64,000 nt of DNA from Notospermus geniculatus (Eukaryota; Nemertea; Pilidiophora; Heteronemertea; Lineidae). The notes beneath the pieces are model-generated. The model saw nothing but the letters and a program-made list of their open reading frames with translations. It had not been told where the DNA came from and searched no databases. Positions 33,831 to 45,200 of this stretch are shown here, in pieces; position 1 is the stretch's first letter; every line of letters starts with the position of its first letter. The stretch spans positions 84,021-148,020 of the forward strand of contig NMRB01000250.1 of assembly GCA_002633025.1 (NCBI GenBank), given 5' to 3'. The translations under genes were made by a program, and so were the position numbers.

Positions 33831-36651
33831 GTGTTCAGGTTTCAGCAGGTGATGTGTACCGTATTTCATTTTTAGGTGGGTGTTTACACTTCGAGTTCAA
33901 TCAAGCAATTGGCCTACGCGGTACGTGCATGCGTACTCAGATCTAATTGATTGTTCATTGAATACTTTCAGCCCAGAAGCCCAAGGCGTTGTCTGTGGGG
34001 CCGTCTTCCTGATCATCATGTTCCTTTTTATCCCCGTGGTTTTCATGAGGCAGTTAGCGGACACTTCCACTCAGGGATTCCCCCACGACAGAGTGAGTAT
34101 ACTGAGATCAAACAAGGTGACCTTCAGAAATTAAACGAAGGAGTGATGGGGAATAAACAATCATCAGAAAGCTGGATCTGTCATCCTTTCCTCTTTCTCC
34201 TCCATCACTCAGTCTTCTGTCTTTGTTTCAGTTAGTTGAATTCATTGGAGCCCTTCTCTCCATCTGCTGCATGATACTCCTCGGTTTTGCGGATGACGTA
34301 CTCGATCTCAGATGGCGCCACAAGCTGCTCCTTCCAACGATTGCTTCCCTTCCTTTACTGATGGTTTATTACGTCAACTTCGGCTCGACGATCATCATCG
34401 TGCCAAAACCTCTGAGACCTTTCATCGGTTTTGATTTCAACCTAGGTACATGAAACATATTTGATTTTTAGTTAGCGCTTTCTAAATATCCTCTTTTTGT
34501 TTCTGCTTTATTTGATTGTGCTTCTGAACAAAGAAAAACTGGTTGAGTCAGTGCATCACTTCATTCCAAGTTCACGTCATTTTGATCTCAATGTAATCAT
34601 CAAGACTCCCACAGCGGAGCTTTGATCTCGCTCCTCTTCATACGCTCGCACACAAAGTTTGTGTGAATGGATGAAGAGGAGCAAGGTGAAAACCCGTGTG
34701 GAAGGAGGGTGGTTCAAGACAGACTGTACCAATTAGTCATTGTGTGAAATGATGAACTTCTGCCTCGCCGTACCGGTAGAATCTCTCCTACCAGTTTTGT
34801 CATCTTCCAGGTATCCTATACTATGTCTATATGGGGATGCTGGCTGTATTCTGCACCAATGCCATCAATATCTTGTCTGGTATCAACGGTTTGGAGTCAG
34901 GTCAAAGTGTCATCATCGCCATTTCTGTCATCATCTTCAACGTTTTAGAGTTAGATGGTAAGTAAGAGATAAGAATTAACTCCCAGGTTCATGTTATTAC
35001 AAATACAGGCAATGACTGTTTGTATCATCCAAATGTTTAGAGCATTCAATTTTGACTCCTGTACAAGCAACGACAGGTGTGATGATCTTTCCACTTACCG
35101 GTTATGTCACTCTATATTTGAGAGCTCTAAATGTCAAACTGAATACACTTCATATGCCTCTCAAAACCTGTACCATCCAACAAACCAAAGTGATTCCTGA
35201 GGTTGGAAATCAACAGTTCACTCCAACAGCCCTGGTTTAAGCGGCGAATCCACTGTCGCGATTTTGGCTTGAGGCGGGGTTGCGATCCCTTGCGATCACC
35301 TTATAAGGACTTCGATTGCCATATAAGGTGATCGCAAGGGATCGCAATCCCATCTCAAGCCAAACTCACGAAAGTGGATACGCCGCTTTAGTCTGGTAGT
35401 GGACATACAACAGCAGAGCAGTTCCTTTTACCCAATACTCTCCCTCATGAAGTGTAGCCTCCCTCATCTATGGATTTTGTTTTGTGTTCCAGGTCCAAAC
35501 AAAACCGACCATGCGTTTTCCCTTCATTATATGATTCCATACTTAGCAGTCAGCCTGGCGTTACTCTACCACAACTGGTAAGGGAATAAACAACATTCTG
35601 TTTGATTATTTCAAATTGTTTGTCTGCTCCTCTTGTAACAGAATGCGTCCGTGACTGTCCTGAGTGCATACTTCCGAATTAAGTTTCTAAATCTTCTCTT
35701 TTTCCAGGTATCCCTCAGCTGTTTTTGTCGGTGACACATACTGTTATTTTTCCGGCATGACCTTTGCCGTCGTGGCGATCTTGGGACACTTCAGCAAAAC
35801 CATGTTGCTGTTTTTCATCCCGCAGATCGCTAACTTCATATATTCCGTCCCTCAACTCTTTCACCTGGTGCCGTGTCCAAGACATCGATTACCAAAGTAA
35901 GTATCCTAAACATGAGATTTTCCTACTGCAAGTTAGCTCTCAGTGAGCAATTCACCACTGTCGGCCAGTTGACATGCCCCCCTTGCTGGGGATGGGGAGG
36001 TTGACCCTATCATGAATGCCTCTGCAATGCCTAAATGTCAGACATGATTTTCTGATGATGATGATGATGATGCATTAATCAAACCTTGAGTTCTGTTGAC
36101 TTGATGCTGAGTGACTCTTCTCCTCTTTCAGGTACAATCCCAAAACAGACAAAGTTGGCATGAGCCGATCGAGATTCAAGTCCTCCGATCTCAACATTTT
36201 GGGGTCACTGATAATCAAAATCTTCCGATTGTTTAAAATCCTTGACGTGCGAGACTCGGTTGGGGAGGATGGTGAATATATGGAATGTAATAACATGACG
36301 CTGAATAATTTTGTACTTAAGATATTTGGATCAATGCATGAGAGGAGGCTGTGTTTGGTCATGTTAACGATACAGGTAGGTTTAGTAACCCATCGGTTCC
36401 CACAGGATTGTAGAGTAGTCCACATCCAATACTGATAACACAGTCCTGGAGAGTAATCCAACTCACCTTACTTCCCTTGGCTTACTGTGCATTTTATAAC
36501 TGTACATCTCCATCAACGAGAACTTGATTCAGGAGTTCTCTGTTTTCTATTTTATTCATGAATCTTATCCCGTCTTTCTCCCTTTCAGATCCTATGCAGT
36601 GCAGTAGCCTTCCTGATACGATACCAAGTGGCGAAGATTTTCTACAATTAA
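32911..36651 (+). CDS. DPAGT1: UDP-GlcNAc:dolichyl-phosphate GlcNAc-1-P transferase
   Basis: First exon is either 32911-33068 (copy a) or 33424-33581 (copy b); then 33972-34092, 34232-34445, 34811-34957, 35493-35577, 35708-35896, 36132-36375, 36589-36651. Using either first exon gives 406 residues, against 408 in human. This polytopic ER-membrane enzyme adds GlcNAc-1-phosphate to dolichyl phosphate, the first committed step of N-glycan precursor synthesis and the tunicamycin target. Diagnostic stretches: [66 protein letters not shown] and [16 protein letters not shown]. The Asp pair in ADD and the DNAGT-like NAIN/NG residues are intact. Start codons of the two first exons encode proteins differing by one visible residue (MAVMGF in a, MAVVGF in b). 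It is divergent from the SLC5 gene. Confidence 0.95.
34630..34682. repeat. Small inverted repeat in DPAGT1 intron
   Basis: GCTCCTCTTCAT is mirrored by ATGAAGAGGAGC, with CACACAAA / TTTGTGTG at the centre. It may be the core of a degenerate MITE. Confidence 0.5.
35237..35390. mobile_element. MITE-like element in DPAGT1 intron 4
   Basis: Ends TTAAGCGGCG / CGCCGCTTTA with longer imperfect arms; the inner part GTTGCGATCCCTTGCGATCA is mirrored by TGATCGCAAGGGATCGCAAT. Total ~154 bp, non-coding. Confidence 0.8.
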
Positions 36652-37808
36652 ACACGCTAGTAAGAAGATAGATTCAAAAAATGACGTGCACAGTTTGAGA
36701 TTCAGCGAAAATGACAAAGATTGGTACATGACCTTCACCTTGACTTTCCTGTCGACGAGCAATGCCCGTCGGTCTCCCGCAGCGTCATTGGTCGATTCCT
36801 GGTGCCTAATCTTCCTACGCATTGTGAATAATTCTCCTAAAAACTTTGTTGGATGTCCTGATGTCTATATTGAACAGCCTTCTTATGAATCATTTTCAAC
36901 AAATCATCAAAAACATGCTGGAAAACAGTGCTTGTCGTGATCTCTACTGCAACTGCTCAGGAACTGGTGCAAGTTTCTGGTTCTTCAGAGTCTTCATAGG
37001 TGGCAGTACTGGATTTGCCAAGTTGCGTTTTTGACAAGTCGTGGCCCCCAAGCTGTGACCAAGTCAGTTACAATGTGAGGATTTGACCTATAGCAATAAA
37101 CTTCCACAGTCAAAGGTAGAATCTTCTCAGGACTGATGACAATATCTTCAACCCATCTCATCTGTGATTGTGGAAAAGTGGACATTCTATCAAAATAATC
37201 AAATATCATCAGCAAGGTGAGATAATCATGAAGAAATACTCCGTGGTACTCTGGCCTTGTGGAGCCTGGATTTCTTTGAGTTTGGCCTTCAACTTAATGA
37301 TTTTCCCGGTGTATGTAACCTGCCATTTCCTTGGATAATCCTCTTCTCTTGATTGCTGGGACTTGAACTAAGAACATGTTGGTCACAGACCAGAGATACA
37401 CGTGCCTGGGATTTATCAAATGTTGGTTTGATCAAGTGCTTCATGGTTCATTTGTGTGTCAGTTGTATCCGAGATCTTCTTAAACCTTTACTTTACATAG
37501 CAAAGGGACTCTTTGCCATGTTTCGCATATATGTTGCTTTTGTAGTTAGGATCGGATAAATTAGGAACTCGCTCACTCAACATTTCACTGCCAAGGGCTT
37601 CAGGAAAGGAGTGCAGCCATGATTATGATTCTGTGGGCAGCTGAAGTAGATTGTCTTCACCACTCCATGGCTGCCTATGCTGTCAGCCTACATGTGTAGA
37701 TGATGGATGTGTATATGACTACAGCATCATAGTTGTAGGTAAAAAATAGTCAGTAACAAACAGTTTAAGTTTCTAGTCAAGAATATTTCAAAGTATTATT
37801 ATCAAGTT

Positions 37809-37955
37809 GGGATATCATCTCATGGTTGAGTGGGATATCGTCTCATGGTTGAGTGGGATATCGTCTCATGGTTGAGTGGGATATCGTCTCATGGTTGAGT
37901 GGGATATTGTCTCATGGTTGAGTGGGATATCGTCTCATGGTTGAGTGGGATATTG
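37809..37955. repeat. 23 bp minisatellite
   Basis: Unit GGGATATCGTCTCATGGTTGAGT repeated about six times with one or two substitutions (ATCA/ATTG variants). Confidence 0.85.
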
Positions 37956-40629
37956 TTAGAGAATTGCCTATCATAAGTCTATCATGTTATGTAATTTGAT
38001 ATTTGATTGATGTGTTTCTCTAGACTGTTGTTGTAAAATCAGGATTCACGACGAAATCTGAGTTCATCTTGATTTCTGTGATTGTGATTGCAGTAATCTA
38101 TCATTTATCCAAGTAAAAATATACAAGACGAGCGACTCCTGCTTATAGCTTTTTGATCCTAGCAATAAATACAATGCAACTTATGGGATTCACTTCTAAT
38201 GTAGTATTACAGGGGAAAACATTGGGTTTGGGGGCTGATGCCACTGAATATTGAGTACAAGCAATAATCAAAAGTTGCATAATTCCTCTCGGTGTAACCT
38301 CCTTCCCATCTTAAGATTCCATGCAGCTTGTAATATCCTCCTCAGCTTCCTATTCTATTGTGATTCATTGTTGTGATTGTGGTGCCGATTGAGAAAATAA
38401 ACAACGTGCTATAAGATGTCATTTTCACCTTTCAGCTGTCCTTATATTTTCAGACTTCACAAGATTTTCAGACATTTGACCGTGTTCTCACCAGGTGTCC
38501 TTCCTAACGAGTGGTGAAGGTAAGAATTCCTTTTCTTGAGTTGGACAGTTCTAAGTGTGGTGCTGATCATCAACGAGGGTTAAATCAACATCACATGTGT
38601 TGCCATGTGATGACGTGACAGCAATCCATGTGATGGGACATCCCCTGCCAGTACAGGACAGGACACGATGTCCTCCGTTTCGGCTAGTATTTCGCCATCG
38701 ATGCTATTTAACCAGGTTGATGATGAGTATCACAATGCATGCTGTTTGAAGTTTGTTTCAAAGTTCTGCCTGATATGAAGAAAAGCAGTATCAGTGGGGA
38801 AATGACCGATTGAAATAAAAGCTCTATCTTATACTCTCAAGTACACAGTAGAGTAGAGAATAGCTGTTATCTCAATCAAACATGCTCCCTCTGACACTGC
38901 CTTTTGCCACTGAAGGCCCAAGTTTGTTTGCCCTCTTTTCAAAGGCCCTGGTGAGAACACCGATTTGACATGCGGACTGACCTGTGTGGGACTTGGACGT
39001 CATCACTCTGTCAGCATCATTGTGTTTTTTCTTCTCACAACAAAACAGCGAAACTAAGGCATGCAGGAACCATCCAGGAATCATTCTGTAGTCCAAATAT
39101 GATCCCCCAGTTCCATGTTCCTCCTTGATGCAAACAGATACAGACTCTATGAATGACCAATGGTGATCTTCCTCATTCTAAATCAGATCAGTCTTGTGAA
39201 TTGTAACACAGACCAAACAAACACAGCAACATTATCAATATTTCGTTTTATTTCACAAAAATCTCATCACAGACACTAAGGCAGGTGGGAAAGGCATGAA
39301 GGAACAGGGAGAAAGGGCTCAAATGTGAAGAAAAATTCATAAACAAAGTCGCAGCGAAAATTTACAGCATGATTTGAATGCCCTTTTCAAAGTTCAGGGA
39401 CCGGTTCTTCACGGAAGTGGAACAAACACTTTGTATGATTGTCACCAATGTTTCCGATGCCCGTATGGTTCTCCTTTCTACCTGTTTCCATCCATTTTGT
39501 GAAGGTTACATAACATGAGAATATTAATAGCATTTCATGAAAGACATGTCAGCATTTACAAAACAATATCAAAACAACCACTGCAAAAAATATAAAGTGT
39601 ACAAGAGTACTAAGAAAAAAGTGAGGATGAAATATTTGGCACAGAAATAGTCAGAACAACATGAAGCCTCTTCATTTTACAACAAAACTAAAGATTGTCA
39701 AAGGCACAGTGTACGAGGTTCGTGTCAAGAAGATTCTGTTACCAAGTTGCATCAAATATTGGTACCGGTAGTAGCAAAAATTCCCAAGCCGAGAGGTTCA
39801 CTCATGAATGTATTTTATCAAAAGATATCATCTAGTTTTGATTTCATACGTTACACATTTTTGGTAGTGGACCAAAAATCCACCATTTTAAAAGTTTTGT
39901 TTTGAAAATAGTGTTTACGGAATGTCTCGGCCAGGACGGAGGCCAGATACGTGAAATCCATGTTTTATAAAAACAGGAATGTTAAAGTGATACTCAGAGA
40001 AGTGTGAATTAATGAGCAGACGACAGAACATTTACACAAAATTCCTTCAACAAAATATCAAATTTACGGTTCAATAACTGATGGCGCCATCAAAGATGGT
40101 TCAGCCTGTATTGGGACCAATTTCTCAGAAATTAAAATCCAAGATTCGTATCTACAACAGAAATGAATTGAAATATTATTTCAATACTAACCTACTTCCT
40201 AACCTGGCGCAAAACAACATGCATTCTAACATAGGGTTATTGTTTCAATGAAACACGAGCTGTAAAAATACTCAGCAAAGTCTTTTATCAAGTCTGTGCT
40301 GAGTTATTAAAATAAATCAACCAATAAAAAGTTAAATGAAGAATCGTACTTCATGGTCTGCGACCTCTCCATGTCGACTCATTCCAACAATGACCTATCC
40401 ATTTGTTCACTCGAGGAACAAAAACTTGTCATTAAAACACCACAAGATAAAGTCTCAGGTCTCCAGTGCCCCTGGTAGTGGGTGCATCTAAAATAATGCA
40501 CTAAATGACCTCATTCCTTCTATAAAAACCAAAAAGTTTGGAGGCTTTCCACCAACAAATGAAGAATGGAAATGCACGAAATGTAAAAATGGACTCTTTT
40601 GAACATCCACTGCCAGGTGCTCTCCACCA

Positions 40630-40842
40630 GACCCTGAAAGGGTGTACCGGTACTGTCCACTCAGCCCTGAAAGGGTGTACTGTCCACTAGGCCCTGAAAG
40701 GGTGTACTGTCCACTCGGCCCTGAAAGGGTGTACAGTCCACTAGGCCCTGAAAGGGTGTACTGTCCACTCGGCCCTGAAAGGGTGTACTGTCTACTATAC
40801 CCTGAAAGGGTGTACTGTCCACTATACCCTGAAAGGGTGTGA
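40630..40842. repeat. 27 bp minisatellite
   Basis: Unit CCTGAAAGGGTGTACTGTCC plus ACTAGGC or ACTCGGC, repeated about eight times. Both strands read open through it (CPLGPERVY on plus), which follows from a 27 bp unit and is not evidence of coding. Confidence 0.9.
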
Positions 40843-41329
40843 AAATTGGCAGTGAATGCTCAAACAGACCAACAAAAAACTGAAATAATAGAAGGAATTT
40901 GGCAGTGGGGCTACAAAAAACATTCTTCCTACCAAAAGGAAACTTCCTTCTACACAATTATTGCATGTCTTCATGAAGTAATGACCAATATTCACTCAGA
41001 TCGTAACAGAATACCAACATGGCTGTTCGAGTTCAAGCTAGACTACATCCCGACATTTTCTAAAGAGCAATCAGAGTTTCTCCCATTTATAAAGACTGTC
41101 CTGCTGTAAATTCTAACGTCTTAACGAGCCAAGCCTGTAAAACATAGCTGTACAGGAGTTAGTGTTCTTGTGAAGAGTTCATTTTGGTTCTTCACAATTC
41201 AAAGCAAAGCCAGCAACAAGCACAAGCTGAGAAACAAACCTAATCTTTACTAACCCTGAGCAAATACGAGTACATCGGAAGGTAGGCCTTTGAATGATTT
41301 GGTGGCGAAATGCGTTGTGATGTTGGAAG

Positions 41330-41375
41330 TTAAAATGTTGGTTTGTCGGCAGGAAGGGGTTCAAATCCTGCCATC
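41330..41375 (+). repeat. tRNA-like B-box remnant
   Basis: GGTTCAAATCCTGCC resembles a Pol III B box, but no A box at proper spacing is clear. A similar piece (GGTTCAAACCCATATCT, with GGTGTAGTTGAAATG upstream) lies at 30668-30722 in an SLC5 intron. Both look like SINE remnants. Confidence 0.35.
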
Positions 41376-41434
41376 TGTAGGGGACTCCCGAAGATAAACA
41401 ACTCTTTGTTCCTTAAGGGCCACTGAGGAGAACT

Positions 41435-41582
41435 GGGGCCGGTTGCACAAAAGCATACTAGGCGTAGTATCATTCTATCTCCTAGTTGGCTTCTGACTTT
41501 GTATACAAACACATACAAAGTTAGAAGCCAACTAGGAGATAGAATGATACTACGCCTAGTATGCTTTTGTGCAACCGGGCCC
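41435..41582. mobile_element. Foldback element with ~65 bp arms
   Basis: GGGCCGGTTGCACAAAAGCA onward is mirrored nearly perfectly by the right half ending TTGTGCAACCGGGCCC, with a short AT-rich centre around CATACAAAG. Total ~148 bp. Confidence 0.85.
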
Positions 41583-42252
41583 TGATTTCCCTTTCACTTC
41601 AAGAGGTGTTCACGTAGCATAATCACCCTTTTTAGAGCTGTTGCCTCTAATGGTTACAGTGGTCAGTGGTGGTTAGACCAGTCTCTGCTTACTAAGGCAC
41701 CTCTCCACGTGAGAGTTCTCGTGCGGCTCTCATTGGCATCTCAGCCGTAGAAAACTATGGGTACCTGTCGTCATTTGTGTCACTTGTCTGAACCAACAAC
41801 GGTGAATTGCCCATTGAGAGCCAACTTGACTTGTACAAGAAACTCTCTCATGAAGCAGCACCTTTAGAAAAAGTGCTACCGTAACTTAACGAATAGCACA
41901 AGTCGAAAATAGACACTGTGCCTGCCCCACATTCCATGTTCAGAGCCACCTCCAGCCCGACCACTGTTCTCAACTTCATGAACATAGGAATCTATCTGGG
42001 CAAAAATCCAACGTGCATTCCTCATCAACCTCGGACGGCCTGAGTATCTTCTCATCGGTTCCCAGCGGATCTTCTATTCACATCGGACTTTGATTTGATG
42101 AACAATATTCAGTATTCCTCCCACTGTCCTCCACACTCCCAAAAGCATCAGTTGAGATCATCTAACCAAGACTCCATACATTGGAAACCTTCGAGAATTC
42201 ACCTGATATTTCCATAGAAACGCTATAAATCCTGAGGTGTGTCGTTCATCGT

Positions 42253-45200
42253 TCAAACTTGGCTTGTTCTCTCCTCGATATATTCTCTCTCAATGGCCGG
42301 GATTGATGGGGAGGACTTCTTACGTGGCTGACTGAAAGGCAAGAGGTAAGAGGCAATGATGAACAAAGGTTCTAATCTTTATTTTTAGTCCAGTTGACTT
42401 GTTGAGGTCAGAGCGACCTCTTTGGGTTCAGCAGGTCAAACTGAGTATGGCTGCTCATCTTGACAGATATCAATCAGCCACTAATCATGCATTTATTAGC
42501 GTGACAATTCATACGTGAAGCCGAGATGGAACAGATGGGCTTTCGGGATCTTTTACATGAGGTTCAGTCCTCAGCTCTCCTGATCTAGGATGGCAGGTGA
42601 TGCCACAGCCAAGGGCCGCTGGTGAGGGTGAAGGACCTGCCCCCAACTCTGATAAGATTGAACCTTTTTACCTCCAGGAATACCTCAATCCTTGACCAAG
42701 GGTATCGAGAAGGGCCTACTCACTCGAGGTGTTTTATCCAAATCCTGTCGTGTTCCTCCATCTTTCCACCCTCCTGCGCCACGGCCATCTTCTTTCCAGG
42801 CGACGGTGGTTCAGGAACTGATTTTGTCCGCGTTATCAGGATGGGAGACAGTGTTAAACTCGTCGATGGTTTGGTAACCGTCGGAGACACAACTGTCGTG
42901 GATTTGCCTTGTTTTGCTGCTTCAATCTTTGGAGGGTCAGATGGACGACGGATTGATTGGACATCAGATGGCAGCACTGGGTCAGATTTCATTAACGTCG
43001 ATTCCACCGCGGAAGGACTTCTGTCCACATTGTGCGCTAACATGATCGGTGAATCGCCGCTGCAGTCACTGACTCGTATTCCATTCGTCGGCGCCACAAC
43101 AATAGACGACTTCCCTTTAGTCACCAAAATAGATGTCGGCGTCACGGGCGTCAATGGTTTTGCACTTGTGTCTGGCGTCACAGGCATCAGTGTTTTTGTA
43201 CCCATGATTGGTGTCATAGGTGTCAGTGTTTTTGCACCCATGTTTGGTGACACAGGCGTCAGTGATTTTGCACTCGTATTTGGCGTCACAGGCGTCAGTG
43301 ATTTTGCACTCGTATTTGGCGTCACAGGCATCAGTGATTTTGAACTTGTGTTTGGCGTCACGGGCGTCAATGATTTTGAACTTGTGTTTGGTGAGGCAGG
43401 AGTTTTCAGAGACGTCTCTGAATCAGAAGTCTCCACAGATGTTTGAGACTGCGAAGATTTTCCACGTTTTTGTGAGAGCAGGATTGGAGATTCTCGCTCT
43501 GGGTCAGGCATTCCGATAATTGGTGCAACCATGATAGGGGACTTCCCCCGCGTGGTTAAGATCGTAGTCGGTGTAATAGCTGCAGTTGTTTTGACAAATG
43601 TCGGTGTCACTCGAGTGCTGTCGTCATCCAAATCATCCTCCAATGTCAAAGAAAATGGCGGTAGGGACAGAGACACTGGTGTATTTACGGGAGTCGGTGA
43701 CTCTGGTATCGGTGAGAACTGATCACAAACGCGTGTCCCATAAATCTGAGATGAAGTCACTTGTGGCGGTTTCGTCACGATTGGTGGCATCATAATCGGT
43801 GACTCTCCCCCGCAGTTGCTCAGACGTAATCCAGAAGCTGAGCCACCCATTCCTGAAGGTGACCTTGACCTCCCGGTTGAGTCTGGTGGCGACACTGACA
43901 CAGGAGATCTTGCAGACGTGTATATGACCTTGACATCTGGCTGAACGTCAAGAAGACGGATTCTGATGCCCTCAGTCGATGGTATAAGAGCAGGAGCCTT
44001 TACAGAAGATACTGGCAGAGTTACCAACGGTTTATTCTCCAGAATCTGAATCCTCATTCCACCACTTGTCGTCCCATTGATGTGAGGTTTTGACGTTGAC
44101 GCCAACAATGGTTCATCGTCATCGAGGACTCGAATTCGCCTTCCATAACTCGATGTCGTTATCGTCGGCGATTTTGAAGACAAAGATCGCCCTGATATAA
44201 TTGGAGAATCGTCTCCACTGGAAGTTATCCGCATGCCGTACGTTGGCGATGATGCAATGATGGGGGACTTGACCGGCGCCACCATCACCGGCGACTGACC
44301 GTCCCCGAGGTCGACTGTGTGGCTCTTACAAGGTGCACTATGCTGCTTCACCTTCTTCAAAAGTGGCACCAAAGAGTCCGGGCGATCGTGTCCTGAGTTT
44401 AGACCTCCTGATCCCACCACGCTGAGCACTTTTATATCGTCATCATCGAGTGGACACATCACTTTCTCTTCCTGGAAACGTGCTGAAAGTGAAACAAACT
44501 CTGTAGCCTAGCAACAAGACAGCAGACGGACGATGAATGCTTGATGATCATCGTTGATGCAGCCCTTTCCAGTGAGATTCTTTGATTATTGTTCCACTCA
44601 CCATTGAGATTCTTTGATTATTGTTCCACTCACCATTCTGTGGAGATATTCTGCCCCAAGCCTCACTTACCATTCTCTTTAGATGCCACCTGACCTTTTA
44701 TACACCTCTCAGAGTTCCAGAACTGGCCAGTTTACGCGTCAGGGAGAGGACGGAAAGAGCTGAGAAAACTGGCCGAGCTGGTACCTATTCCAAGAAGTGT
44801 ATAGGTCAGTGGTCAGCATATCACCTGCCTTCCATGGAGACCCCACATTCAGTGTGCAACCTGCCCCATTACGGGGATCCTTCACCCAGTGCACCTTCCA
44901 CCTTTCCTGTGGATTGACCCCCCCCCTTTCCCAATTCGTATGAGCGTACCACCAGTCCTTTCTATGGAGAGTTTCAGGCCACCTGCTGTAACATCCCAGA
45001 ATCATCCACGACAGATTCCGCTACTTACTGTCAGCTCCTGACACGTCGTACTTGACGTGTTTCTTCCCTCGGTGGTAACACCAGTAAAACAGGAGCAGGA
45101 TGAGGAGGATGGCCAGGGAGGCTGCGCACACGGCAGAAATGGCTCCTGAAACAGACAGAGACATGTCACTTTCACCACATCAGCAAACAGATGCCGATGG

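Larger units (their letters stand above)
36660..42250. other. Region between convergent genes
   Basis: There is no convincing exon on either strand. The left part is probably DPAGT1 3' UTR. On the minus strand AATAAA at about 39252 could end the 3' UTR of the membrane-protein gene starting at 42253. It contains two minisatellites and one foldback element, listed separately. Confidence 0.4.

Noticed and set aside
37809-37955. A CRISPR-like or regulatory array
   Set aside because: The 23 bp units are contiguous without spacers, in a eukaryotic genome: an ordinary minisatellite.
40642-40957. Open frames on both strands with CPLGPERVY / STPFQGLVD repeats
   Set aside because: They arise from a 27 bp minisatellite, a multiple of three, which is open in several frames; no splice or start context.
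42622-43446. A 274-codon plus-strand frame antisense to the membrane-protein tail
   Set aside because: It is the mirror of the repeat-rich minus-strand exon. The minus strand has phased splice sites at both ends and joins a TM exon.
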